DNA from: RHKX01 sp041393495
GTDB taxonomy: Bacteria; Actinomycetota; Thermoleophilia; Solirubrobacterales; 70-9
Length of the DNA: 64,000 nucleotides
NCBI GenBank assembly: GCA_041393495.1
Contig: JAWKKA010000011.1
Location: forward strand, 1-64,000
Direction: 5' to 3'
The notes under the pieces were generated by a model that worked only from the letters and a program-made list of their open reading frames with translations, was not told the DNA's origin and searched no databases. The position numbers were made by a program, and so were the translations under genes. Positions 34,342 to 41,939 of this stretch are shown here, one piece after another. Each line of letters starts with the position of its first letter. Position 1 is the stretch's first letter.

Positions 34342-34395
34342 GGCCGGTGGTGGAGATGAGGCGCCCGGCGCCTCCGGGGGAGTCCACCACCGGCC
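34342..34395 (+). terminator. Large stem-loop after the MMPL gene, candidate terminator
   Basis: GGCCGGTGGTGGA (34342-34354) pairs perfectly with 34383-34395. The loop itself holds a second perfect hairpin, AGGCGCC (34359-34365) with GGCGCCT (34367-34373). No T-run follows, so intrinsic termination is not certain. Its place 16 bases after the operon's last stop supports a 3'-end role. Confidence 0.45.
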
Positions 34396-34450
34396 CGGGC
34401 GGCGTGATCGCGGGCTCCGCGATCGGATCCGCCCCCGACCGGCGAGCGGG

Positions 34451-34456
34451 TACGTT
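34451..34456 (+). promoter_or_regulatory. Candidate -10 (TACGTT) for leaderless SDR gene
   Basis: TACGTT is 6 bases before the ATG at 34463. There is no Shine-Dalgarno sequence. Confidence 0.45.
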
Positions 34457-34462
34457 TCCCTG

Positions 34463-35326
34463 ATGGCGTCGCGCTACTCCCTCGACGGCAAGGTCGCGAT
34501 CGTGACCGGGGCTGCCCGCGGGATCGGCCATGCGACTGCGGCCGAGCTGTCCCGTCGCGGCGCTGCGGTCGCCGTCTCCGACCTCGATGCCGCCGCCGCC
34601 GCGGCGGCGGCCGAGTCGCTGCCCGGCCCGGCCCTCGGGATTGCCGCCGACGTGACCGACCGGGCGGCGATGCAGGGCGCGGTCGCGACGACCGTCGAGC
34701 GGTTCGGCGGCGTCGACGTCGTCGTCGCCAACGCCGGGATCGCGTCGCGCGCGGCCACCTTCCGGGCGATGTCGACCGAGGCCTTCGACCGCGTCCTCGA
34801 CGTCAACCTCAACGGCGTCCAGCGGACGGTGGCGGCGGCCCTGCCGGAGGTCGTTCGCCGCCGCGGCCACGTCGTCGTCGTCGCCTCGATCTACGCCTTC
34901 TTCAACGGCGTCGGCGCGACGCCGTACGCGATCGCGAAGGCCGGGGTGGAGCAGCTCGGCCGGGCGCTCCGGGTCGAGCTCGCCCCGCACGGGGCGAGCG
35001 CCGGCGTCGCCTACTTCGGGTTCATCGAGACGGAGATGGTCCACCGCGCGATCGACGACGATCCGCTCGGCGCGCGCCTGTTCGCCACCCAGCCGAAGTG
35101 GCTGGTCCGGCGGCTGCAGCCGGCCGCCGCGGGGACGGCGATCGCCGACGGGATCGAACGCCGTGCCGCCCGGATCATCCGCCCCCGCCGCTGGTCCCCC
35201 CTGTCGGTCCTGCGCGGGATCGTCAACCCGCTGATCGACCGCAGCCTCACCTCGCGAGCCGACGTCCAGAGCGTCGTCGCGCTCCTCGACGAGCGCGGCG
35301 ACGAGGAGCAGCCGACGACGGCGTAG
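34463..35326 (+). CDS. Short-chain dehydrogenase/reductase
   Basis: Classical SDR of 287 residues with NAD(P)-binding VTGAARGIG, structural VVVANAGIA, catalytic Ser in VVVVASIYAFFNG and the YAIAK motif (PYAIAKAGVEQLGRALRVEL). The C-terminal extension (RIIRPRRWSPLSVLRGIVNP) is longer than the minimal fold and basic, as in several actinobacterial SDRs linked to lipid metabolism. The substrate is not identifiable. The next start follows its stop by two bases, so it may be co-transcribed with the phosphoesterase-like gene. Confidence 0.92.
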   Translation: MASRYSLDGKVAIVTGAARGIGHATAAELSRRGAAVAVSDLDAAAAAAAAESLPGPALGIAADVTDRAAMQGAVATTVERFGGVDVVVANAGIASRAATFRAMSTEAFDRVLDVNLNGVQRTVAAALPEVVRRRGHVVVVASIYAFFNGVGATPYAIAKAGVEQLGRALRVELAPHGASAGVAYFGFIETEMVHRAIDDDPLGARLFATQPKWLVRRLQPAAAGTAIADGIERRAARIIRPRRWSPLSVLRGIVNPLIDRSLTSRADVQSVVALLDERGDEEQPTTA

Positions 35327-35328
35327 GG

Positions 35329-36063
35329 ATGGGCTCCGAGCCGGCGGCGCACGCGGTCCGCGCCCGGGTTGCCGCGGCCGGCGTCGACGAGGAGCTCCTC
35401 GCCGCCCTCGTCGCCGGCGCCGCCGAGCTCGGCGCGCTGGGGTGGGTGCGTCGCGACGGTTCCGAGGTGTCGGCGCACATCGAGGGCGGGCCGGGCGCAG
35501 TCGAGGAGGTCATCGTCCTCCTCGAGGCGGCCGGCGGCGGGCCCGCCGCGGTCGACGAGGTCGACCTCGAGGGTCACGAGCAGTTCGCGATCCGCGGCGT
35601 CAGCGCCGGCGCCTTCGTCGTCCGCGAGCACCAGGCGCGGACGCACCACTTCGACATCCGGCTCGAGGTCGGCGCAACGATCCGCTCGTGGGCGCTGCCG
35701 AAGGGACCGTCGCTCGATCCCGCCGTCAAGCGGATGGCGATCGCGACCCCCGACCACGACCCCGCCCTGGACCTGACCGAGGCGGCGACCGGCGCCGGCC
35801 GGGCGATCGTCTGGGACCGCGGCCATTACGAGCAGGGTGGCCGGGTGCCCTGGCCGGAGGCGCTCGATCGCGGTCACGCCGTCTTCGTCCTCCACGGCCA
35901 CAAGCTCCGGGGCGGCTTCGCGTTGCAGCGGACGGGCGGCCGGACGAGCCCGCGCTGGTTGCTGATCAAGCGGGTCGACGACGAGGCCCGGCCCGGCTCC
36001 GACGTCGTCGCCGACCGGCCCGGGTCGGTGATCAGCGGCCGGACGCTCGGCGACGATCCCTGA
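35329..36063 (+). CDS. Acylphosphatase-like domain fused to LigD-type 3'-phosphoesterase domain
   Basis: Residues about 8-88 resemble a degenerate acylphosphatase fold: LGALGWVRRDGSEVSAHIEG and AVDEVDLEGHEQFAIRG keep the strand pattern, but the catalytic GRVQGVxFR loop is lost. Residues about 95-244 match the LigD phosphoesterase (PE) domain: FVVREHQARTHHFDIRLEVG, RSWALPKGPSLDPAVKR, PDHDPALDL, IVWDRGHYE and PRWLLIKRVDDEARPG. PE domains remove 3' phosphate or ribonucleotides at DNA ends during end joining. His and Asp of HHFDIR and the His of PDH remain, while the tyrosine usual after the second histidine is absent. No ligase or Ku gene is nearby. Confidence 0.8.
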   Translation: MGSEPAAHAVRARVAAAGVDEELLAALVAGAAELGALGWVRRDGSEVSAHIEGGPGAVEEVIVLLEAAGGGPAAVDEVDLEGHEQFAIRGVSAGAFVVREHQARTHHFDIRLEVGATIRSWALPKGPSLDPAVKRMAIATPDHDPALDLTEAATGAGRAIVWDRGHYEQGGRVPWPEALDRGHAVFVLHGHKLRGGFALQRTGGRTSPRWLLIKRVDDEARPGSDVVADRPGSVISGRTLGDDP

Positions 36064-36080
36064 TCCCGGGCAGCGCCGGC

Positions 36081-36377
36081 TCAGCCGATCGCGAAGCCGA
36101 TCAGCCCCTCCGGCGCCGCATCCCGTTCCTCGACCCGGTCGACCCGGGCGCCGCTCGGGCCGCGGCCGCAGGCGGCGGCGACGGCGGCCACCGCCTCCGG
36201 ATCGCCCTCGAGGTGAACGCGGACGGTCCCGTCCGCCTCGTTGGTGGCCCGGCCGCGGACGCCGCGGCGTTCGGCCTCGGCACGGACGAAGGCGCGGAAG
36301 AAGACCCCCTGGACGCGACCGCGGACCGTCAGCTCGCGGGCGGTCGGCTCGGGATCGGCGCCTGGCGGGGGAGCCAT
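36081..36377 (-). CDS. Acylphosphatase
   Basis: The 98-residue protein has the complete catalytic loop GRVQGVFFRAF with Arg28 and the second-strand Asn46 in RATNEADGTVRVHLEG. It hydrolyses carboxyl-phosphate bonds such as acetyl or carbamoyl phosphate. The start at 36377 (MAPPPGADPEPTARELTVRG) gives normal family length; the open frame upstream is not protein-like. It is convergent with the gene whose N-terminus looks like a decayed relative of the same fold, which is notable. Confidence 0.92.
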   Translation of the reverse strand: MAPPPGADPEPTARELTVRGRVQGVFFRAFVRAEAERRGVRGRATNEADGTVRVHLEGDPEAVAAVAAACGRGPSGARVDRVEERDAAPEGLIGFAIG

Positions 36378-36543
36378 GTCCACATCTAACCGCGTCGCAC
36401 CGCCGGCCGCCGCCGCTCGGCCGCGGAGGTCACGGCGCCTGATCAGGGTCGCCGCAGCTTCGGGTAGGGGCCAGATCGCCGCCGTCGTGCGCATCGCGCC
36501 TGCCGCGGTGGCGGCCTCGACGGGAGAGCCCATCAGCCAGTGC

Positions 36544-37668
36544 TCAAAACCAGCGGGCGCGCCGAATCGAGCCGAACTCCTCCTTCTCGGCGACGAGCCG
36601 GTCCGAGGGCGCCTGGAAGGTGCCGGTCGGCTTCGGGCCGGAGAGGAAGTCGACATCGACCCGGCCGACCTCGCCACGGCCGAACTCGATGTAGCAGGAG
36701 CCGCGCCCGTCGTAGCGGCCGTCGCCGGAGCCGCCGCGAAGCGCGGTCAGCAGCGTCGCCGCGATCGAGCGGGCGGCGCCCTCGGCGAAGACGCCGGCCT
36801 TCGGCACCCCGACCGTCGCCACGTCGCCGCAGGCATAGACGTTCTCGTAGCGGGTCCGCAGCGTCCGCGAGTCGACCGGGACGTAGCCGTCCTCGGTCAT
36901 CCCGGCGTCGCGGACGACGTCGGGCGCCCGGTGCCTGGGCACCGCGAGCAACAGGTCGCAGGGGAGCTCGGCGCCGTCGTCGAGGGTGAGCGTCCCGTCG
37001 TCCCCCACCGCTGCGAGGCGCCGGCCCGGCACGAAGCGGATGCCGCGTTCGGCGAACGCCGCGCTCAGCGCCTCCGAGGTCGCCGGCGACGGCGGGACGG
37101 GTATCGGCAGCGGCAGCACGAAGGTGATCGTGCAGTCATCGCGGCAGCCGCGCTCGCGCAGTTGGTCGTCGAGCAGCAGGCAGGCCTCGCTCGGCGCCGG
37201 CGGGCACTTGAACGGCGCATCGCAGACCCCGATCACCGCGTCGCCGCGGTCGAAGCGACCGACGACAGCGGCGAGGTGCTCGGCCCCCGGCACCGAGTAG
37301 AACTCGTTGCCGCCGAGGACCACACCCGGGGTCGCCGTGACGTCGTAGTCGGCGCCGAGCGCGACGACGAGGTGCTCGGCCTCGTGGACGCCGGCGTCGG
37401 TCGTCACCCGGCGCCGCTCGGGGTCGATCGCGGTGATCGTCTCACGGCGGAAGCTGACGCCGGGCTTGTCGATCGCCGCGTAGGGCAGGCGTACCTCCTC
37501 GGGTCGGCAGCGGCCGAACATGACGTCGAGCTTCGAGTAACCGAAGACGAACGCATCGGCGGCGTCGACCACGGTGACGCCGGCGTCGTCGCCGAGCTCG
37601 GCGGAGAGGACCGTCGCCAGCTCGAGCCCGCCGAAGCCGGCGCCGAGGATCAGGACGCGGGAATCCAT
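36544..37668 (-). CDS. Sulfide:quinone oxidoreductase-like FAD-dependent pyridine-nucleotide oxidoreductase
   Basis: A 374-residue flavoprotein with FAD motif VLILGAGFGGLELATVL (about 5-21), a second FAD contact YENVYACGDVATVGVPKAG and the SQR/FCSD-type cysteine set, including CDAPFKCPPAPSEAC (Cys149, Cys155, Cys163). Such enzymes oxidise sulfide to protein-bound sulfane sulfur and pass electrons to quinone or cytochrome. The C-terminus is soluble or peripheral. Met at 37668 is preferred because the fold begins there; 37680 is the alternative. It would supply persulfide to the dioxygenase encoded at 30418. Confidence 0.82.
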   Translation of the reverse strand: MDSRVLILGAGFGGLELATVLSAELGDDAGVTVVDAADAFVFGYSKLDVMFGRCRPEEVRLPYAAIDKPGVSFRRETITAIDPERRRVTTDAGVHEAEHLVVALGADYDVTATPGVVLGGNEFYSVPGAEHLAAVVGRFDRGDAVIGVCDAPFKCPPAPSEACLLLDDQLRERGCRDDCTITFVLPLPIPVPPSPATSEALSAAFAERGIRFVPGRRLAAVGDDGTLTLDDGAELPCDLLLAVPRHRAPDVVRDAGMTEDGYVPVDSRTLRTRYENVYACGDVATVGVPKAGVFAEGAARSIAATLLTALRGGSGDGRYDGRGSCYIEFGRGEVGRVDVDFLSGPKPTGTFQAPSDRLVAEKEEFGSIRRARWF

Positions 37669-37733
37669 GCGTGCGAACATATCGCCCCGGCGGCGGCGCC
37701 TCCGCCCCCCGATGTCCCTCCCCGTACTCCCCC

Positions 37734-37739
37734 TACGAT
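37734..37739 (+). promoter_or_regulatory. Candidate -10 (TACGAT) before the SRPBCC fragment
   Basis: TACGAT ends 7 bases before the ATG at 37747, the same leaderless spacing as at other genes here. An ATG at 37738 overlaps it. Confidence 0.4.
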
Positions 37740-37746
37740 GGAGGGC

Positions 37747-37956
37747 ATGGATCCGGTGTCAGTCTCGATCGAGACGCAGAGCTCGCGAGCCGACACCTAC
37801 GCCTTCCTCGACGTCCTCGCCAACCACGAGTCGTTCACCGATCACATGCTGCGGGACCGGGCCTGCTCGGGCCCGAGCGCCGGCGTCGGCGCCCGGGCGG
37901 AGTCGGGCCGCACCAACCTCCGGGGCGAGCAGGGAGTCGACGACGACAGGAGGTAG
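37747..37956 (+). pseudogene. Truncated SRPBCC-family (polyketide cyclase-like) gene
   Basis: The first 50 or so codons (VSIETQSSRADTYAFLDVLA, NHESFTDHML, GPSAGVGARAESG) look like the N-terminus of an SRPBCC ligand-binding protein, which normally has about 140-150 residues. The frame then turns into non-family sequence and stops at residue 69. No continuation is seen in the other frames before the hydrogenase operon. It is probably a 3' deletion remnant that kept its promoter and start. Confidence 0.6.
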
Positions 37957-38068
37957 CGGGTCGGGTTGCGCCGGGCCGGGCCTGCCTCGACCGCGGCTGC
38001 GGCGCCGGGCAGGTGACCATGCCGACGGGCGGAGCTCGCCAGTGGCGCCCGAGGGCGGGCGCCGGCCC

Positions 38069-38527
38069 TCAGCCGTCGTCCAGCTCGGCGAGCGCGGCGG
38101 CGGCGAGGGAGGCGACCGCGGACCGGATCGCGGCGCTCGGCTCGCCGCCGGTGGCGAAGTCGGTTCCCTCGATGCCGAAGACGATGAGGCGGTCTGGCAG
38201 CCGCCCCAGCGCCCGTGCCAGCTCGACCGCCTCGGCGAGTCCGAGCGCGTGGGTGGATGGGGCCGCGAACGGGGCCGGCAGAGGTCCCGCAGCGGCGTCG
38301 ATCCGCTGGATCGCGCCCGGCGCCGCGCCGGAGACGACCGCGTCGACGACGACGGCCGCCTCGGCGTTCTCCCAGGCGTCGAGCAGATCGATCGGCTCGC
38401 CACCGGCCTCGACGACATCGACCCCGCCCCGGGAGGCCTCGCGCGCCGCCCGGGCGACGAGCAGGCCCGCCGCATCGTCGCCGCGGAGATCGTTGCCGAG
38501 CCCGATCAGGACCCTTCTCGGGCTCAA
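38069..38527 (-). CDS. [NiFe]-hydrogenase maturation protease (HyaD/HycI family)
   Basis: This 152-residue endopeptidase trims the C-terminus of the large subunit after nickel insertion. LIGLGNDLRGDDAAGLLVAR gives the first metal-binding acid, VVVDAVVSG the second, and STHALGLAEAV the conserved His. The start is TTG, overlapping the TGA of the large subunit by four bases (TTGA), so production is coupled to its substrate. It is the last gene of the hydrogenase operon. Confidence 0.92.
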   Translation of the reverse strand: MSPRRVLIGLGNDLRGDDAAGLLVARAAREASRGGVDVVEAGGEPIDLLDAWENAEAAVVVDAVVSGAAPGAIQRIDAAAGPLPAPFAAPSTHALGLAEAVELARALGRLPDRLIVFGIEGTDFATGGEPSAAIRSAVASLAAAALAELDDG

Positions 38528-39831
38528 TCCCGCTCGACCTCGAGCTTCAGGAAGTGGGTCGAGCAGGAGATGCAGGGGTCGTAGTTGCGGATCGTCTGCT
38601 CGCAGCGGCGCTGCAGCTCGTCATCGGGGAGGCGCACGTTCGCGGCCACGAACTCGATCAGGTCCTCCTCGATCGAGCGCTGGTTCTGCGAGGTCGGCGG
38701 GACGATCCAGGCGGAGATGATCTCGCCGGCGTCGTCGATCTCGTAGCGGTGGTAGAGCATCCCGCGCGGGGCCTCGCTGACCCCGTGGCCGGTCCCGGCG
38801 CGCGGCTCGTAGGCGACGGAGGGGCGATCGGGCCGCTCGTAGCCGGCGATCAGCCGCAGGGCCTCGTCGAAGGCGTAGAGGATCTCGACGGCGCGGACGA
38901 CGATGCTCCGGAACGGGTTCGAGCAGCCGTCGCCGATCCCGGCTTCCCGCGCCGCCGTGGCGGCGATCGGCGAGAGCCGCTCGCGGTTGAGGCCGAAGCG
39001 GGCCAGTGGGCCGGTCAGGTAGGAGCCGCGCTCGCGGACCCGGGCGTGCAGTGCGGTCGAATGCTCCACGTGTCGCTCCTCGAACGTCGCGTCGAACTGC
39101 GCCGGCGCAACGTCGATGCCCCGCGAGGAGACGATCCGGCCGTCGTCGATCGGATACTCGTCGTCGCTGCCGGAGCGCAGGCAGACGAGCTCGTAGTCGC
39201 GCTCGAGCTCGGGGAAATCGAGTCCGGCGCACCAGCGGACGGTCTCGAGCGCCTCATCGCGGCAGCGCTCGAGCTCGGGCCGGAGGGCCTCGAGGTCCCG
39301 TGGCTCCGGCGTCTTGTAAAAGCCGCCGACCCGGACGTTGACGGGATGAACGGCGCGCCCGCCGATCACCTCGATCAGGCGGTTGCCGGCCTTCTTCGCG
39401 CGCAGCCCGCGCTCGACGATCTCGCGGTGGTCGGCCGCCATCGCGAACCCGCTCTCGTAGCCGAGGAAGTCGGGGGCGTGGAGCATGTAGAGATGCAGGG
39501 CATGGCTCTCGATCCACTCGCCGCAGTAGATCAGTCGCCGGAGGTCCCGCAGCGGCCCCGCGACCTCGATCCCGAGCGCATCCTCCATCGCCTGACAGGC
39601 GCTCGTCTGGTAGGCGATCGGGCAGATCCCGCAGATCCGCGCGGTGATGTCGGGAGCCTCCTCGAGCGCGCGCCCGCGCAGCAGCGCCTCGAAGAAGCGC
39701 GGCGGCTCGTAGATGCGCAGCTCGACCGCGAGCACCTCGTCGCCGCGGATCCGGACGTGCATCGCGCCCTCGCCCTCGACGCGGGCGAGGGCGGACGTCT
39801 CGATCCGGCGGACTCCGTTGCCGTCGCTCAC
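38524..39831 (-). CDS. [NiFe]-hydrogenase large (alpha) subunit, group 3b-like
   Basis: Carries the Ni-Fe active site. The first ligand pair is in ARICGICPIAYQTSACQ (Cys67, Cys70) and the second in DPCISCSTH (Cys420, Cys423). Cleavage after His426 would remove FLKLEVERD. At 435 residues it matches soluble NAD(P)-linked group 3 enzymes instead of membrane uptake hydrogenases, which are longer. The GTG start overlaps the small-subunit stop by four bases. The accessory Hyp genes for cofactor assembly are not in the window. Confidence 0.94.
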   Translation of the reverse strand: MSDGNGVRRIETSALARVEGEGAMHVRIRGDEVLAVELRIYEPPRFFEALLRGRALEEAPDITARICGICPIAYQTSACQAMEDALGIEVAGPLRDLRRLIYCGEWIESHALHLYMLHAPDFLGYESGFAMAADHREIVERGLRAKKAGNRLIEVIGGRAVHPVNVRVGGFYKTPEPRDLEALRPELERCRDEALETVRWCAGLDFPELERDYELVCLRSGSDDEYPIDDGRIVSSRGIDVAPAQFDATFEERHVEHSTALHARVRERGSYLTGPLARFGLNRERLSPIAATAAREAGIGDGCSNPFRSIVVRAVEILYAFDEALRLIAGYERPDRPSVAYEPRAGTGHGVSEAPRGMLYHRYEIDDAGEIISAWIVPPTSQNQRSIEEDLIEFVAANVRLPDDELQRRCEQTIRNYDPCISCSTHFLKLEVERD

Positions 39832-40622
39832 GTCCCGCCCTCCGCCTCGGCTGCCTGCGCGTCCCCGGCGGCGCGGAAGGCGGGCGCGCCGGCATTGAAG
39901 CTCCGGTAGGCACGGACCAGGTCGGGGGTCTCGGCCCCGCGGCCCCGCATCCAGGCCGACAGCGACCCGGCGTTCGGCGTCTCCATCGGGCCGAAGCAGC
40001 CGTAGCAGCCGCGATCATGGCTCGGGCAGAGCGCCCCGCAGCCGGCGTGGGTGACGGGACCGAGGCAGGCGGTGCCGTGCGCGACCATCACGCAGACGTT
40101 GCCGCGGCGCTTGCACTCGACGCAGACGCTGTACTCGGGGATCGAGGGACGGCGGTCGGCGAGGAAGGCCGAGATCACCTCGAGCAGCTGATAGCGATCG
40201 ATCGGGCAGCCGTGGAGCTCGAAGTCGACCGGGACGTTGGCGGCGATCGGCGTCGAGGTCGCGAGCGTCGAGAGGTAGTCGGGGGACGGGTAGACGGCCG
40301 CCGCGAACTCGCCGACGTCGGCGAAGTTGCGCAGCGCCTGGATCCCGCCGGCGGTTGCGCAGGCGCCGATCGTGACGAGCCGGCGCGAGACCCGGCGGAC
40401 CTCGCGGATCCGCTCGGCGTCGCCGGGCGTGGTCACCGACCCCTCGACCAGCGAGAGGTCGTAGGGGCCCTCGACGACGGCTCGGGAGGCCTCGAGGAAA
40501 TAGGCGATCTCGATCCGCTCGGGGAGCATCAGCAGCTCGTCCTCGAGGTCGAGGAGGCTGAGCTGGCAGCCGTCGCAGGATGCGAACTTCCAGACCGCGA
40601 GCTTCGGCTTGCCGGATGCCAT
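39828..40622 (-). CDS. [NiFe]-hydrogenase small (delta) subunit
   Basis: A 264-residue iron-sulfur subunit that carries electrons from the active site. The proximal cluster ligands are in FASCDGCQLSLL (Cys16, Cys19), GACATAGG and HGCPIDRYQ. The C-terminal half has many Cys (SVCVECKRRGNVCV, then GCGALCPSHDRGCYGCFGP), enough for two further [4Fe-4S] clusters. There is no Tat signal, so the enzyme is cytoplasmic. Its ATG shares one base with the stop of the gamma subunit (TGATG). Confidence 0.94.
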   Translation of the reverse strand: MASGKPKLAVWKFASCDGCQLSLLDLEDELLMLPERIEIAYFLEASRAVVEGPYDLSLVEGSVTTPGDAERIREVRRVSRRLVTIGACATAGGIQALRNFADVGEFAAAVYPSPDYLSTLATSTPIAANVPVDFELHGCPIDRYQLLEVISAFLADRRPSIPEYSVCVECKRRGNVCVMVAHGTACLGPVTHAGCGALCPSHDRGCYGCFGPMETPNAGSLSAWMRGRGAETPDLVRAYRSFNAGAPAFRAAGDAQAAEAEGGT

Positions 40623-41488
40623 CAGATCTCCCTGAGGTTGAAGATCGCCTCGATGTCGGCGTATCTCATCACGGCGCCCTCACGGCAGACGAACGTCGGC
40701 CCGAACTGGCAGCGACCGCAGTGGGTGATCGCGCACTTCATGTTCCGCTCCATCGAGACGTGCAGGTCGGCGACGGACATGCCGGATCCGATCAGCGCCT
40801 CGGCGGCGAACCGCATCATCACCTCCGGACCGCACATCAGCGCCGTCGTCGTGGCCGGATCGAAGTCGAGGTCGGCGATCAGCGTCGTGACGACGCCGAC
40901 GTGGCCGCGCCAACCCCCGAGGGCGCTGTCGACGGTGACCGCGACCTCGAGGCGCCGGTCGGCGTGAAGCTCCTCGAGCTCGTCCCGGAACAGGAGGTCG
41001 GCGGGCGTCCGGCCGCCGACCAGCAGCGTCAGGCGGGCGAGCTCGTCGCGCCGCGCGAGGGCGTCCCGCAGAGCTGGGCGCAAAGGCGCCAGGCCGACCC
41101 CGCCGGCGACGATCAGCAGGTGGCGGCCGCCCACGTCGGCGACCGGCCAGGCGCTGCCGTAGGGGCCGCGGACGCCGAGTTGGTCGCCGGGCCGGGCGCG
41201 GCAGATCGCGGCGCTGACGGCGCCGACGTCGCGGACCGTGTGGACGAGCGGCCCGCCGCCGCCCGGATCGCCGCTGATCGAGATCGGCACCTCGCCGATC
41301 CCGAACGCGTAGATCATGTTGAACTGGCCCGGCAGGTAGCTGATCGGCGGCCCGCCGTCGGCGGGCTCGAGCTCGAGCGTCCACGAGTCCGCCGTCTCCC
41401 GGCGCCGGTCGATGACGCGCCAGGGGCGCGGGGTCATCGGCGCCGCCGGGAGCGCTGACGTGCGCTCAGCGGCGGGCCGGCTCGCCAT
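40622..41488 (-). CDS. Hydrogenase gamma subunit, FAD/NAD(P)-binding ferredoxin-reductase type with [2Fe-2S]
   Basis: Links the hydrogenase to NAD(P)(H). A ferredoxin-reductase-like FAD domain (YLPGQFNMIYAFGIGEVPIS) precedes a nucleotide domain (LLIVAGGVGLAPLRPAL, ALMCGPEVMMRF) and a C-terminal [2Fe-2S] motif ERNMKCAITHCGRCQFGPTF followed by VC. The start at 41488 overlaps the cNMP-domain gene by 23 bases; Met18 at 41437 would avoid the overlap and is equally plausible. Members of group 3b have sulfhydrogenase activity, which could tie this operon to the sulfur genes nearby. Confidence 0.92.
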   Translation of the reverse strand: MASRPAAERTSALPAAPMTPRPWRVIDRRRETADSWTLELEPADGGPPISYLPGQFNMIYAFGIGEVPISISGDPGGGGPLVHTVRDVGAVSAAICRARPGDQLGVRGPYGSAWPVADVGGRHLLIVAGGVGLAPLRPALRDALARRDELARLTLLVGGRTPADLLFRDELEELHADRRLEVAVTVDSALGGWRGHVGVVTTLIADLDFDPATTTALMCGPEVMMRFAAEALIGSGMSVADLHVSMERNMKCAITHCGRCQFGPTFVCREGAVMRYADIEAIFNLREI

Positions 41489-41939
41489 AGACGTCGAGCA
41501 GCTGCAGGCGCGTCGCCTGGAGGCGGTCGAGGATGATCTGCGCGAAGCGCTGCATGAGGACGTAGCCGAGCTCGTGGTCGGAGTCGCACTTGCCGCGCAG
41601 GCAGGCGCCGTCGAAGGCGATCGCGCGGGTCTCCTCGACCGCGCGGGCGTCGAAGCGCCAGCGGTAGGGCGGGATCAGCCACGACCAGCCGACCACGGTC
41701 CCGTCGCCGAGCGTCGTGATCAGCAGCGACCCGCCGACGGGCGCCGACGTCTCCAACGCCACCCGGCCGTGGCGGATCACGTAGAACGTGTCGGCCGGAT
41801 CGCCCTCGCGGGCGATCACCTCCCCGGCGGCGAAGCCGCAGTTCGTGCCGCAGCCGGCGATCCGGTCGAGGTGGCGCTGTTCGAGCCCCTCGAACGTCTT
41901 GATTTCGGTCAGGACCTGTTCAATCGAGCGGATCGGCAC
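41466..41939 (-). CDS. Cyclic-nucleotide-binding-domain protein embedded in hydrogenase operon
   Basis: A 157-residue single cNMP-binding domain: GCGTNCGFAAGEVIAREGDP, FYVIRHGRVALETSA and GTVVGWSWLIPPYRWRFDAR. No helix-turn-helix follows, unlike Crp/Fnr regulators, so it is not a DNA-binding protein of the usual kind. It overlaps the genes on both sides by about 20 bases, so it is made with the enzyme. It may be a regulatory subunit that tunes hydrogenase activity by ligand. The usual phosphate-binding Arg motif is altered, so the ligand may not be cAMP. Confidence 0.88.
   Translation of the reverse strand: MPIRSIEQVLTEIKTFEGLEQRHLDRIAGCGTNCGFAAGEVIAREGDPADTFYVIRHGRVALETSAPVGGSLLITTLGDGTVVGWSWLIPPYRWRFDARAVEETRAIAFDGACLRGKCDSDHELGYVLMQRFAQIILDRLQATRLQLLDVYGEPARR

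Noticed and set aside
36081..36677. Longer 198-codon version of the acylphosphatase
   Set aside because: The upstream 100 codons overlap the 3' end of the SQR-like gene in another frame and have no protein-like pattern. The ATG at 36377 gives normal family length.
41466..41939. Crp/Fnr-type transcription factor
   Set aside because: Only the cNMP-binding domain is present. The protein ends before any helix-turn-helix could begin.
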